A stretch of 64,000 bases of DNA, taken from contig DATLJD010000010.1 in assembly GCA_035539135.1 (NCBI GenBank), forward strand, positions 40,303 through 104,302. Reading direction: 5' to 3'. The DNA comes from JABFWF01 sp035539135 (GTDB lineage: Bacteria; Pseudomonadota; Gammaproteobacteria; Xanthomonadales; Xanthomonadaceae). Below, one piece after another: positions 25,577-34,250 of this stretch. The translations under genes and the position numbers were made by a program. A model generated the notes under the pieces. The model was not told the DNA's origin. It searched no databases and saw nothing but the letters and a program-made list of their open reading frames with translations. Position 1 is the stretch's first letter; every line of letters begins with the position of its first letter.

Positions 25577-26173
25577 ATGCCGCTCGCCCCGCTCCCGCTG
25601 CCCGGCGCCACGCTCGCCTTCGATCCGGCCTGGCTGCCGGCGGACGAGGCCGCGCGCCTGTTCGACGCCCTGCGCGCGCAACTGCCGTGGGAGGTGCACC
25701 GGCTGCGGCTGTTCGGGCGCGAGGTGGCCTCGCCGCGACTGTCGTGCTGGATCGGCGAGCCGCACGCGGTGTATGCCTATTCGGGCAGCCGCTTCCTGCC
25801 GCACCCGTGGCCGTCGTCGTTGCAGCCGGTCCGCGCGCGGCTGGTCCGTGAACTGGGCGTGGGCTTCGACAGCGTGCTCGCCAATCTCTACCGCGATGGC
25901 CGCGACGCGATGGGCTGGCACAGCGACGACGAGCCGGAACTCGGCCCGGCGCCGGTGATCGCTTCGCTCAGCCTGGGCGCGCCGCGGCGGTTCGCGCTCA
26001 AGGCGCGGCGCGCGCCGGCGCAGCGGCTGGCGCTGGAACTGCCGCCGGGCAGTCTGCTGGTGATGGCGGGCGAGACCCAGCGCCATTACCGCCACGCGCT
26101 GCCGCGCACGGCCAGGCCGGTGGGCCCGCGGATCAACCTGACCTTTCGCCGGGTGCATCCGGCGCCGCCGTGA
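25577..26173 (+). CDS. AlkB-like 2-oxoglutarate/Fe(II)-dependent dioxygenase
   Basis: A 198-residue protein of the AlkB superfamily, shorter than E. coli AlkB and closer to the ALKBH2-type bacterial proteins. The iron ligands are the HSD of MGWHSDDEPELG and the distal His in QRHYRHALP, and the 2-oxoglutarate-binding arginines are in GPRINLTFRRV; NLYRDGRDAMGWHSDDE and VIASLSLGAPRRF are diagnostic. Likely function is repair of methylated DNA bases by oxidative demethylation. There is no Shine-Dalgarno sequence; TAGGGT lies exactly six bases before the ATG, so the message may be nearly leaderless. Confidence 0.88.
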   Translation: MPLAPLPLPGATLAFDPAWLPADEAARLFDALRAQLPWEVHRLRLFGREVASPRLSCWIGEPHAVYAYSGSRFLPHPWPSSLQPVRARLVRELGVGFDSVLANLYRDGRDAMGWHSDDEPELGPAPVIASLSLGAPRRFALKARRAPAQRLALELPPGSLLVMAGETQRHYRHALPRTARPVGPRINLTFRRVHPAPP

Positions 26174-26204
26174 GCGGCGCCAATGCGTTGCGGCGCCGGA
26201 CTTG

Positions 26205-26867
26205 CTAGCGGCCGGCGGCGGGCGTCCCGCCGTCCTGCGCGGCCGCGCCCAGCACCCAGCCGGCGACGTCGCGGGTGACCTGGGTCAGGGAGGCGGAAAA
26301 CGCGTCGGCCACGTGCGCCGTGTCGGTCGCGGCCGCCGGCGTCGCCTGCAGGAAGGTGCGGGTCGCGACCACGCGCTGGTCGCGCAGCGACAGCAGCTTG
26401 GCGTTGACCTCGATCACCGCATCGGGCACCGCGCGGCCTGCGTAGTCGGCCTCGTAGCGGCGCAGTTCCAGCGCCAGCCGGTAGTCGGCGGCGATGCCGC
26501 TGCCCGGGCGGGCGACGGCGCGCAGCCGGCCGGTGTCCTCCAGCGTGCGCAGCAGCGCGTCCTGCAACTGCTCGGCGGGGCGCGCGGCCCAGCGCGCGCC
26601 CTTGTAGACCTGCACCTCGCCCGGCGCCGGCCGCACCGCGATGCGCAGGCTGTCGAGCGTGCGCGGTGCCTGCGGGGTGGCGATCTCCAGCTGCCGGTCC
26701 ACGTGCGGCCAGGCCGGGTCCGCAGGCACCCGCGGGTCGGGCGCGTAGAGGGTCACCGTGTCCTTGTTGCCGCCGAGCACGGAGCAGGCCGATGCCGACA
26801 ACGCCAGCGCGCAGGCGGCGAGCAAGGCCAGCGTCCTGCCGGCGGCCGGTTTCCGATGTCCTGTCAT
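26205..26867 (-). CDS. ABC-type transport auxiliary lipoprotein (PqiC-like)
   Basis: A 220-residue lipoprotein with signal LALLAACALALSASAC (lipobox ending SAC near residue 28) and a mature domain with VTLYAPDPRVPADPAWP, LRIAVRPAPGEVQVYKGARW and a C-terminal ADAFSASLTQVTRDVAGWV helix, the pattern of the ABC auxiliary lipoprotein family that includes PqiC. It is the last gene of the four-gene MCE operon and overlaps the mlaD-like gene by 4 bases. By analogy it is an outer-membrane-anchored partner that receives lipid from the MCE channel. Confidence 0.85.
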   Translation of the reverse strand: MTGHRKPAAGRTLALLAACALALSASACSVLGGNKDTVTLYAPDPRVPADPAWPHVDRQLEIATPQAPRTLDSLRIAVRPAPGEVQVYKGARWAARPAEQLQDALLRTLEDTGRLRAVARPGSGIAADYRLALELRRYEADYAGRAVPDAVIEVNAKLLSLRDQRVVATRTFLQATPAAATDTAHVADAFSASLTQVTRDVAGWVLGAAAQDGGTPAAGR

Positions 26868-27790
26868 TTCGGCTCGAACTCCTTCGGTCGGTCGCGGCCC
26901 AGCAGGTATTGCGCGGGGCCGCCTTCCAGGCGGTCGCTGATGTGGTGGAGGTCGCGCACCAGGGCGCGCAGTTCGACCAGGGTCGGGCCGAGCTGGCCCA
27001 GGCCGTCGTTGGCGAAGCCGCGGATCGCGGCGCGGTTCTCGCCGAGGATCGCGTTGGCGTTGCCGGCGGCGGCGTCGAGGTGGGTGAGGGTGGCGTCCAG
27101 CCTGGCCACGATGCCCGGCAGCCTGGCGACCAGCTCGCGGTCGAGGCTCTCCATCGTGCGGTTGGTGGTGGCGAGCGTGGTGTTCAGTTGCGCGCTCGCC
27201 TCGCGCGCGTTGACGATCAACGCACGCAGGTCCTCGCGCTGATCGGCGATCGCGCCGGTGGTGGCTTCCAGGTGGGCGAGGGTCTGGTTGATCCGCTCGA
27301 CGTTCTGGTCGCTGAGCACCTGGTCCAGGCGCGCGACCAGGCGATTGGCGGTGTCCGCGATGTTCTGCAGGGCCGAGGCCTCGGCGCGAATGACCGGGGC
27401 GTCGCGCTTGTCCGCATCGACCAGCAGCGGCGCGTCCGGGCTGCCGCCGGTGAGCTGGATGAAGGGCACGCCGGTGAGGCCGGTGATCGACAGCTTGGCG
27501 CGGGTGTCGACCTTGATCGGCACCTCGGCCTTGAGCTTCAGCCGGGCGATCACCCGGCGCGGATCCCTGCGGTCGAGCTCCAGCGTTTCCACCGTGCCGA
27601 TCGCGATGCCGTTGTACTGCACCGAGCTGCCCTCGGTCAGACCGGTCACCGGCTCGGTGAACACCACCCGGTATTGCTGCCAGTTGCGCTCGGAGGAGAA
27701 CTTCGCCGCCCACAGGCCGAACAGCAGCAGGGCCGCGGCGGTGAGCAGGGTGAAGCCACCGATCAGGACGTAGTTGGCCTTGGTTTCCAT
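26864..27790 (-). CDS. MlaD/MCE-family protein of lipid ABC transporter
   Basis: A 308-residue protein starting METKANYVLIGGFTL with one N-terminal membrane helix (about residues 5-27), an MCE domain (residues ~35-115, with YNGIAIGTVETLELD and ITGLTGVPFIQLTGG) and a long helical tail to ~290 that could form a periplasmic bundle or barrel with other copies. It should be the substrate-binding component linking the permease to the outer-membrane lipoprotein. A start 33 bases further upstream is open, but the METKANY start matches the family. It is separated by about 100 bases from the ATPase gene. Confidence 0.87.
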   Translation of the reverse strand: METKANYVLIGGFTLLTAAALLLFGLWAAKFSSERNWQQYRVVFTEPVTGLTEGSSVQYNGIAIGTVETLELDRRDPRRVIARLKLKAEVPIKVDTRAKLSITGLTGVPFIQLTGGSPDAPLLVDADKRDAPVIRAEASALQNIADTANRLVARLDQVLSDQNVERINQTLAHLEATTGAIADQREDLRALIVNAREASAQLNTTLATTNRTMESLDRELVARLPGIVARLDATLTHLDAAAGNANAILGENRAAIRGFANDGLGQLGPTLVELRALVRDLHHISDRLEGGPAQYLLGRDRPKEFEPK

Positions 27791-27890
27791 CAGCTCGCGG
27801 GTCCGGATGCGGGAGTCTGGCATTGCCGCAGGCGCGGCGCGCCCGCGGGGTGAAAACGCAACAAGCGCGACGGACAGGGCAACGCGCGCA

Positions 27891-28709
27891 TCACGGTGCC
27901 TCCGTTGCCGGCGTGCGGCCGCCTGCGTCGCGCGCCGCGCGTCCGCGCGGGCCGTTGAAGTACTCCTGCACCCACGGGTGCGCGAGCCGTTCCAGTTCCG
28001 CCAGCGGCGCGGTCGCGATCACCCGGCGGTCGGCGAGCACCGCGACGCGGTCGCAGATCGCGTACAGGGTATCGAGGTCGTGGGTGATCAGGAACACGGT
28101 CAGGCCGAGCGCCTCGCGCAGGGCGAGGATCAGCTCGTCGAACGCGGCGGCGCCGATCGGGTCGAGGCCGGCGGTGGGTTCGTCGAGGAACAGCAGCGGC
28201 GGGTCCAGCGCCAGCGCGCGCGCCAGGCCCGCGCGCTTGCGCATGCCGCCCGACAGCTGCGACGGCAGCTTGTCCACCGCGTCCGCCGGCAGGCCGGCGA
28301 GCTTGACCTTGAGCAGGGCGAGTTCGTAGCGCAGCGAATCGGGCAGGTCCGGATGGTGTTCCTTGAGCGGCACCTGCACGTTCTCGCCGACGGTGAGCGA
28401 GGAAAACAGCGCGCCGTCCTGGAACAGCACGCCGCTGTTGCGCTCGATCCGCAGGCGGTCGCGCGGATCCTCCGAACGGCCGTCGACGCCGAGCACTTCG
28501 ACCTGGCCGGCGTTCGGTTCGCGCAGGCCGATGATCGAGCGCATCAGCACCGACTTGCCGCTGCCCGAGCCACCGACCACGCCGAGGATCTCGCCGCGGC
28601 GCACGTCGAGGTCGAGCCCGTCGTGCACGACCTGGGCGCCGAAGCGGTTGACCAGGCCGCGCACGCGGATCACCGGCGCGGCGTCGTCGTCGGAGGCGGC
28701 GCGCCTCAC
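27891..28709 (-). CDS. ABC transporter ATP-binding protein, MlaF-type
   Basis: A 272-residue ATPase with Walker A GGSGSGKS at 46-53, Q-loop VLFQDGALFSSLTVGENV, signature LSGGMRKRAGLARAL, Walker B LLFLDEPTAGLDP and switch His in LITHDLDT. The FQDGALFSSLTV.ENV.P pattern is characteristic of the MlaF subfamily that drives phospholipid transport between the membranes. The GTG start at 28709 is chosen because it overlaps the permease stop as GTGA; the long open frame upstream is a shadow of the permease gene. Confidence 0.9.
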   Translation of the reverse strand: MRRAASDDDAAPVIRVRGLVNRFGAQVVHDGLDLDVRRGEILGVVGGSGSGKSVLMRSIIGLREPNAGQVEVLGVDGRSEDPRDRLRIERNSGVLFQDGALFSSLTVGENVQVPLKEHHPDLPDSLRYELALLKVKLAGLPADAVDKLPSQLSGGMRKRAGLARALALDPPLLFLDEPTAGLDPIGAAAFDELILALREALGLTVFLITHDLDTLYAICDRVAVLADRRVIATAPLAELERLAHPWVQEYFNGPRGRAARDAGGRTPATEAP

Positions 28710-29818
28710 CAGCCCACCTGCATGAACCAGATGGCCGCCAGCGCGTCCAGCACGATCACCAGCGAGATCGTCTGCACCACGCTGGAGGTGGTGCGCTCGC
28801 CCACCGACTGCGCGGTGCCCTGCACCTGCAGGCCCTCCAGGCAGCCGATCAGCGCGATCACCGCGGCGAACACCGGCGCCTTCGACAGCCCGACCAGGAA
28901 GTGGCGCAGCTCCATCGTGTCCTCCATCCGCGCCAGGTAGGCGACCGGCGGGATGTCCAGCGCGAGCGCGCCGACGGTGAGGCCGCCGAGCAGGCCGGAC
29001 AGGTCGGCGACGAAGGTCAGCAGCGGCAGGGTCAGCATCAGCGCGATCAGCCGCGGCGCGACCAGCAGGTCGACCGGGTCCAGGCCGAGGGTACGGATCG
29101 CGTCGACCTCCTCGCGCGCGACCATCGAGCCGATCTGCGCGGTGAACGCGCTGGCGGTGCGCCCGGCCAGCACGATCGCGGTCAGCAACACGCCGAACTC
29201 GCGCAGGAAGGCGATGCTGACCAGCTCGACCACGTAGATGGTCGCGCCGAAGTCCTGCAGGATGTTGGAGCCGAGGAAGGCGATCACCGCGCCGACGAGG
29301 TACGACAGCAGGGCGACCAGTGGCACCGCGTCGAGGCCGACCTGTTCCATGTGGTAGACGGTCGCGGTCAGGCGGAAGCGGCGCGGCTCCTTCGCCATCC
29401 GCACCAGCTTGACCAGGTTCTCGCCGAGGAAGCTGACCAGCGCGACGATCTCCCTGGCGTTGTCGTGCACGGCGAAGCCGAGCCGGCCGAGCGCGGCGGC
29501 GACGCCGTATTCGCGCTTGCCGCGCGGGCGTTCGTCGGCGACGTCCTCGATCGCCGCCACCAGCGCGTGGTGCTCGGGCCGGAACACGAAAGCGTCGAAG
29601 TCCAGCGCGACGCGACGCGCATAGCGCAGCAGCTGCAGCACGCCGAGCGAGTCGAGCCGCTCGACGCCGCCGGCGTCCACCGTGCGCACGCCGTCCGGCG
29701 CCGTGCGCAGCAACTCGGAGATCGCTTTGGCGTGCTCGAGCGTCCAGCGCCCGCCCAGCAGCAGGCGGCCGGAGGCATCGTCGCCAAGCCGGATGCTCGG
29801 TGCGGCGCTGGCGGTCAT
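28706..29818 (-). CDS. MlaE-type permease with fused N-terminal STAS domain
   Basis: A 370-residue protein. Residues ~5-95 form a STAS-like domain (LLLGGRWTLEHAKAISELL, VDAGGVERLDSLGVLQLLRY), equivalent to stand-alone MlaB. Residues ~115-370 form the MlaE permease with FLREFGVLLTAIVLAGRTASAFTAQIG... (residues ~220-245) and EEVDAIRTLGLDPVDLLVAPR as the coupling helix. Fusion of the STAS regulator to the permease is seen in several proteobacterial MCE systems. The start at 29818 shares a 75-base divergent gap with the exporter gene. It is the first gene of the operon. Confidence 0.9.
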   Translation of the reverse strand: MTASAAPSIRLGDDASGRLLLGGRWTLEHAKAISELLRTAPDGVRTVDAGGVERLDSLGVLQLLRYARRVALDFDAFVFRPEHHALVAAIEDVADERPRGKREYGVAAALGRLGFAVHDNAREIVALVSFLGENLVKLVRMAKEPRRFRLTATVYHMEQVGLDAVPLVALLSYLVGAVIAFLGSNILQDFGATIYVVELVSIAFLREFGVLLTAIVLAGRTASAFTAQIGSMVAREEVDAIRTLGLDPVDLLVAPRLIALMLTLPLLTFVADLSGLLGGLTVGALALDIPPVAYLARMEDTMELRHFLVGLSKAPVFAAVIALIGCLEGLQVQGTAQSVGERTTSSVVQTISLVIVLDALAAIWFMQVGW

Positions 29819-29893
29819 GCGGACACGGGCCGTGGCATGCCGCGGAGCATACCGTGCGGGCGCGCGGCGGGCACCGCATGCGATGCTTGCGCC

Positions 29894-31144
29894 ATGTCCG
29901 CCGAGCCCACGCCGCCCGCCACCGACTACCCCGCGCGCCTGGCCTTCATGGTCGAGCTCGCCGAGCACCTGCACGCCTACGGCACCACCGCGCAGCGCCT
30001 GGAAGGCGCGCTCAACGCGGTCGCCACGCGCCTGCGCATCGACTGTGAGCCGTGGAGCAACCCGACCGGCATGATCCTCTCCTTCGGCGACCCGGCGCGG
30101 CCGACCGGCGAGGGCGACACCACCCGCGTGATCCGGATGCCGCCCGGCGACACCGACCTGGCCAAGCTGTGCGCGGCGGACGCGATCGCCGAGGACGTGA
30201 TGGCCGGGCGCATGGACCTCGCCGCCGGCCATGCCGCGTTGCGCGCACTCGAAGCGCCGCCGTCGCCGCGCCAGCGGATGGCGCTGGTGTTCGGCTTCGG
30301 CCTGGCCTCCGCCGCGGTCGCCGGATTGCTGCGGCTGCCGTGGCTGGACATCGCCACCGCCGGCGCCACCGGCCTGCTGATCGGCCTGCTCGACCTGCTC
30401 ACGATCGGCCGCCCGCAGTTGCGCGAGGCCGGCGAGGCGCTGGCGGGGATGGTCGCCGGCTTCGTCGCGGTGCTGGTCGCCGCGCTCGTCGCGCCGCTCA
30501 ACCTCAACACCGTGATCATCGCGTCGCTGGTCGTGCTGCTGCCGGGCATGAGCCTGACCAACGCGGTCAACGAACTGACCAGCCAGCACCTGGTGTCCGG
30601 CACCGCGCGCTTCGCCGGCGCGCTGGCGACCGTGCTCAAGCTCACCGTCGGCACCGTGCTCGCCCTGACCCTCGCGCAGTTGCTGGGGGTCGAGCCGCAG
30701 GTGCGCGCGCTGCGGCCGCAGCCGGAGTGGGTGGAATGGGCGGCGCTGCCGGTGGCGGCATTCGCGTTCGCGCTGCTGTTCCGCGCCGCGCGGCGGGATT
30801 ATCCGGTGGTGCTGCTGGCGGCGATCGCCGGCTACCTGGTCTCGCGCCTGGCCGGCGCGGCCTGGGGCAGCCCGGCCGGGATCTTCCTGTCGGCGCTGTT
30901 GCTCACCGCGGCCGGCAACGCCTACGCGCGCTGGGTGCAGCGGCCAGGTGCGCTGGTGCGGGTGCCCGGCATCATCATGCTGGTGCCGGGCAGCGCGAGC
31001 CTGCGCGGGGTGATCTCGCTGATCCAGCAGCAGAACGCGGCGGTCGGCGGCGATGCCGCGCTGCTGGTGCTCAACATCCTGCTGGCCCTGATCGCGGGCC
31101 TGCTGTTCGGCAACGTGCTGTTGCCGACGCGGCGCAACCTGTAG
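29894..31144 (+). CDS. ThrE-family threonine/serine exporter (fused YjjP-YjjB type)
   Basis: A 416-residue membrane protein with an N-terminal cytoplasmic segment (AEHLHAYGTTAQRLEGALNAVA) leading into ThrE domain 1 and about ten hydrophobic helices; FGFGLASAAVAGLL, VVLLPGMSLTNAVNEL and VPGIIMLVPGSASLRGV are typical ThrE/YjjP-YjjB signatures. E. coli splits these into two proteins; here they are joined as in Corynebacterium ThrE. Likely function is export of threonine, serine or a related small metabolite. No obvious Shine-Dalgarno sequence precedes the ATG. Confidence 0.86.
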   Translation: MSAEPTPPATDYPARLAFMVELAEHLHAYGTTAQRLEGALNAVATRLRIDCEPWSNPTGMILSFGDPARPTGEGDTTRVIRMPPGDTDLAKLCAADAIAEDVMAGRMDLAAGHAALRALEAPPSPRQRMALVFGFGLASAAVAGLLRLPWLDIATAGATGLLIGLLDLLTIGRPQLREAGEALAGMVAGFVAVLVAALVAPLNLNTVIIASLVVLLPGMSLTNAVNELTSQHLVSGTARFAGALATVLKLTVGTVLALTLAQLLGVEPQVRALRPQPEWVEWAALPVAAFAFALLFRAARRDYPVVLLAAIAGYLVSRLAGAAWGSPAGIFLSALLLTAAGNAYARWVQRPGALVRVPGIIMLVPGSASLRGVISLIQQQNAAVGGDAALLVLNILLALIAGLLFGNVLLPTRRNL

Positions 31145-31157
31145 CGCAGGCAAAAGA

Positions 31158-31179
31158 AAACCGGCCGTGCGGCCGGTTT
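31158..31179. terminator. Bidirectional terminator between thrE-like and H-NS-family genes
   Basis: AAACCGGCC at 31158-31166 pairs with GGCCGGTTT at 31171-31179 around a 4-base loop. A-rich sequence on the left and T's on the right allow it to work on both strands. It sits between the two convergent stop codons. Confidence 0.85.
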
Positions 31180-31196
31180 CCCGATGCGCGACGGAT

Positions 31197-31571
31197 TTAC
31201 CGGATCAGGAAATCGTCGAGCTTGCGGCCCTTGGCGGTTTCCGCCGCCAGCCAGCGCGGCTGCTTGCCGCGGCCGGTCCAGGTTTCCTTCGGGTTGGCCG
31301 GATTGCGGTACTTGGGCGCGACCTTGCCGAGCTTGCGCCCGGCGGCGGCCTTCTTCGCCTTGCCGGCGCCGGCGGCGCGGGTCGCCCCGGCTGCGGTACC
31401 GGTGCCGAACAGCTCGGCGATCGAATACCCCTCCGATTCGGCCAGCGCGCGCACCTTCTTGCGCACCGCGGCAATCGGCTTGCGCTTGCTGAGCGTGGTC
31501 TTGCGCTTCTTCGCCCGGTTGATCAGGGCGTCCAGCTCCCTGGGCGACAGGCTTTCGAGATTGATGGCCAT
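31197..31571 (-). CDS. H-NS-family nucleoid-associated protein
   Basis: A 124-residue protein with an N-terminal helical oligomerisation region (NLESLSPRELDALINRAKKRK), a Lys/Ala-rich linker at residues ~68-85 and a C-terminal H-NS DNA-binding core YRNPANPKETWTGRGKQPRW (residues 88-107), where TWTGRGKQPRW is the AT-hook-like loop. H-NS proteins silence AT-rich and foreign DNA. The extended Ala/Lys linker is like the xanthomonad and Burkholderia versions rather than E. coli H-NS. A GGAG lies six bases before the ATG. Confidence 0.92.
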   Translation of the reverse strand: MAINLESLSPRELDALINRAKKRKTTLSKRKPIAAVRKKVRALAESEGYSIAELFGTGTAAGATRAAGAGKAKKAAAGRKLGKVAPKYRNPANPKETWTGRGKQPRWLAAETAKGRKLDDFLIR

Positions 31572-31687
31572 GCGGTCTCCGGAAAATGCGGCGGGATAAT
31601 CCCGTGGTTATCGGAACCCGCAATCATAATCGCAGGCCGCGCGCGGGCCAATTCACGCGCGGGGTTTCCGGCCGGATCCGCGGATAA

Positions 31688-33391
31688 TCAGCCGGCTGCG
31701 CCGAGCCGCGCCATCAGCGCGGCGCGGTCGAGATTCTCCGATTCCGCGGCGCGACGGCTGCGATATTCGAAGGTGCCGTCGGCCAGGCCGCGCGCCGATA
31801 CCACCACCCGGTGCGGGATGCCGATCAATTCGATGTCGGCGAACATCTGGCCCGGGCGCAGCCCGCGGTCGTCCAGCGCGACGTCGAGCCCGGCGGCCCG
31901 CAGCTCGCGGTACAGCGCCTCGGCGGCCTCGGCGACGGCCGGGTCCTGCTTCGGATTGATCACGCACACTGCGACCTGCCACGGCGCCATCGGCTCCGGC
32001 CAGACGATGCCGGCATCGTCGTGGTTCTGCTCGATCGCGGCGGCGACGATGCGCGAGATGCCGACGCCGTAGCAACCCATCAGCGGCGTCGCGGCCTTGC
32101 CGCCGGCGTCCAGCACGGTGCAGCCCATCGCGCGCGAATAGCGGTCGCCGAGCGCGAACACGTGGCCGACCTCGATCCCGCGCGCGAGGTGCAGGCGGCC
32201 GCTGCCGTCCGGCGCGGGGTCGCCCTCGACCACGTTGCGGATGTCGGCGACGACCTGCGGCTCGGGCAGGTCGCGGCCCCAGTTGACGCCGGCCAGGTGG
32301 TAGCCGCGCGCGTTGGCGCCGACCACGAAGTCGGCCAGCGCGGCGACGCTGCGGTCGGCGACGACAGCGACGGGCCGGCGCGGCGCGACCGGGCCGAGGA
32401 AGCCGGGCTCGCTGCCGAGGTGTTCGAGGATTTCCGCCTCGGTCGCCATCCGGAAGTCGGCCAGGCCCGGCAGCTTGGCCAGCTTGACCTCGTTGACGGC
32501 GTGGTCGCCGCGCACCAGCACCAGCACGAAACCATCCTCGCCCACCACCGCGACCGACTTGACCGTGCGCGCCAGCGGCAGGCCGAGCAGGGCGGCGACG
32601 TCCTCGCAGGTCTTCTGGGTCGGCGTCTCGACCTTGCGCATGGCCTCGGCCGCGGCCGGGCGCGGGCCGGGCGCGAGCGCCTCGGCCAGTTCGACGTTCG
32701 CCGCGTAGTCGGAACCGTCCGAGAACACGATCTGGTCCTCGCCCGATTCGGCCAGCACCTGGAACTCGTGCGACGCGCTGCCGCCGATCGCGCCGGTGTC
32801 GGCGGCGACCGCGCGGAACCGCAAACCCAGGCGCGCGAAGATGCGGCCGTAGGTGTCGTACATGTTGCGGTATTCGGCCTGCAGCGACGCCTCGTCGAGG
32901 TGGAACGAGTAGGCGTCCTTCATCAGGAACTCGCGCGCGCGCATCGCGCCGAAGCGCGGCCGGATCTCGTCGCGGAACTTGGTCTGGATCTGGTAGAAGT
33001 TGACCGGCAGCTGCCTGTAGCTGGCCAGTTCGTTGCGCGCGAAGTCGGTGACCACTTCCTCCGCGGTCGGCGCGTAGCAGTAGCCGGCCTCCTTGCGGTC
33101 GCGCATCTTCAGCAGCTGCGGGCCGAACTTCTCCCAGCGCCCGGTTTCCTCCCACAGCTCCTGCGGCTGGATGGTCGGCATCAGCAGCTCGATCGCGCCG
33201 GCGCGGTCCATCTCCTCGCGCACCACCGCTTCGACCTTGCGCAGCACGCGCAGGCCGAGCGGCGACCAGGTGTAGATGCCGGCGCCCAGCCTGCGCAGCA
33301 TGCCGGCGCGCAGCATCAGCTGGTGGCTGACGATCTCGGCGTCGGCGGGGGTTTCCTTGGTGGTGCGGAGGTGGAACTGCGACAGGCGCAT
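31688..33391 (-). CDS. proS: Prolyl-tRNA synthetase (bacterial type with editing domain)
   Basis: A 567-residue class II synthetase of the bacterial type, including the inserted editing domain between motifs 2 and 3 (about residues 225-400, with VKSVAVVGEDGFVLVLVRGDHAVNEVKL). Motif 1 SPLGLRVLRKVEAVVREEM, motif 2 FRDEIRPRFGAMRAREFLMKD (about residues 137-157, with the ATP-contacting Arg) and motif 3 GCYGVGISRIVAAAIEQ are intact. It starts at 33391 with the common MRLSQFHLRTTKETPADAEI; the frame upstream is not coding. Length equals E. coli ProS closely. Confidence 0.96.
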   Translation of the reverse strand: MRLSQFHLRTTKETPADAEIVSHQLMLRAGMLRRLGAGIYTWSPLGLRVLRKVEAVVREEMDRAGAIELLMPTIQPQELWEETGRWEKFGPQLLKMRDRKEAGYCYAPTAEEVVTDFARNELASYRQLPVNFYQIQTKFRDEIRPRFGAMRAREFLMKDAYSFHLDEASLQAEYRNMYDTYGRIFARLGLRFRAVAADTGAIGGSASHEFQVLAESGEDQIVFSDGSDYAANVELAEALAPGPRPAAAEAMRKVETPTQKTCEDVAALLGLPLARTVKSVAVVGEDGFVLVLVRGDHAVNEVKLAKLPGLADFRMATEAEILEHLGSEPGFLGPVAPRRPVAVVADRSVAALADFVVGANARGYHLAGVNWGRDLPEPQVVADIRNVVEGDPAPDGSGRLHLARGIEVGHVFALGDRYSRAMGCTVLDAGGKAATPLMGCYGVGISRIVAAAIEQNHDDAGIVWPEPMAPWQVAVCVINPKQDPAVAEAAEALYRELRAAGLDVALDDRGLRPGQMFADIELIGIPHRVVVSARGLADGTFEYRSRRAAESENLDRAALMARLGAAG

Positions 33392-33461
33392 CGGCGGCTT
33401 TGGGCGGGGGAAAACGCGCATTCTGCCATGCGCGGCAGGGGCCCCCGGCGCCGGCGGGCCG

Positions 33462-33743
33462 TCAGTCGCGGTCGCCGCGAACTTCGATGCCGGCCCGCGG
33501 CTGGCGGTCGACCCGTTCGGCACGCACGCCCGGCGGCGGCGCGTCGCTGACGTGCAGCACGCCATCGGCGTCGCGCCAGCGGTAGAGGTCGCGGCGGGCC
33601 TCCACCGCCTGCTCGGCCGCGGCCTGTTCGGCGCGCTGCCGGCGTGCCTGGTCGGCGGCCGGGTCGCGGCTCAGCCACCACGCCAGGCCGATGCCGAGCG
33701 CCAGGCCGCCGATCACCGCCCAGCCGGCGCGCATCCCGCGCAT
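33462..33743 (-). CDS. Small membrane-anchored DUF4124-like protein
   Basis: A 93-residue protein with one N-terminal membrane helix (AVIGGLALGIGLAWWLS), a basic/Ala-rich spacer and a DUF4124 core YRWRDADGVLHVSDAPPPG. DUF4124 domains occur in exported proteins of gammaproteobacteria and have no settled function. It begins 1 base after the stop of the second DUF4124 gene, so the two form an operon. A shorter start three codons later is possible. Confidence 0.65.
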   Translation of the reverse strand: MRGMRAGWAVIGGLALGIGLAWWLSRDPAADQARRQRAEQAAAEQAVEARRDLYRWRDADGVLHVSDAPPPGVRAERVDRQPRAGIEVRGDRD

Positions 33744-33744
33744 G

Positions 33745-34134
33745 TCACCCGGCGGCCGGCGCGCCGCCGCATTGCGCCTTCAGCATGGCCTGCGCCAGTT
33801 CCAGCTGGTTGGCGCGATCAGCGTCGCTGAGCATCCTGTCGGGCTTGCCGTCGCCGTCGCTGTCCACCTGGATCTGCTTGTGGTCGCCCTGCAGCAGGGC
33901 GACGTTGGAGCGGGCGGTGGCGCAGGCCGGGTCTTCGGCGGGCGCTTCGGTCTTGGGCGCCGGGGTGCCGTCGGCGCCGCGCACGGCGCGGACGTCGTAC
34001 TTGCCCTGCGCCGGCGGCGTGGCGCTGTAGTGGGTGACGCCGTTGGCGTCCTTCCACTGGTAGACCTGGTCGGTGGCCTGGGCCGAGCCCAGCGCCAGCA
34101 GGGCGCCGAGGGTCAGGAGGGCGGTCGGGCGCAT
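33745..34134 (-). CDS. Exported DUF4124 domain protein
   Basis: A 129-residue protein with a cleavable signal peptide (MRPTALLTLGALLALGSAQA) and an N-terminal DUF4124 core VYQWKDANGVTHYSATPPAQGKYD. The C-terminal half contains DSDGDGKPD, an EF-hand-like calcium loop, and a helix with two Cys (C67-type TARS and AQC near the end) that may form a disulfide. GGGGAGAACCGC precedes the ATG. Function is not known; tandem DUF4124 genes like these are frequent in xanthomonads. Confidence 0.75.
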   Translation of the reverse strand: MRPTALLTLGALLALGSAQATDQVYQWKDANGVTHYSATPPAQGKYDVRAVRGADGTPAPKTEAPAEDPACATARSNVALLQGDHKQIQVDSDGDGKPDRMLSDADRANQLELAQAMLKAQCGGAPAAG

Positions 34135-34238
34135 GCGGTTCTCCCCCGGAGGTGTGGACGTCGATTGCAGCACCGGGCCCCCGCCCGCGCAAGCTGCCCG
34201 TCGACCCGGGAGACAACGGTTCAGCCCCCGCCTGCCGC

Positions 34239-34250
34239 TACACTGCGCGG
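34239..34250 (+). promoter_or_regulatory. Putative -10 box placing the transcript start at the pssA ATG
   Basis: TACACT at 34239-34244 is followed by exactly six bases and then the ATG of pssA. If it is a -10 box, transcription would start at or next to the first codon. There is no Shine-Dalgarno sequence. No convincing -35 hexamer is seen at 17 bases. Confidence 0.35.
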
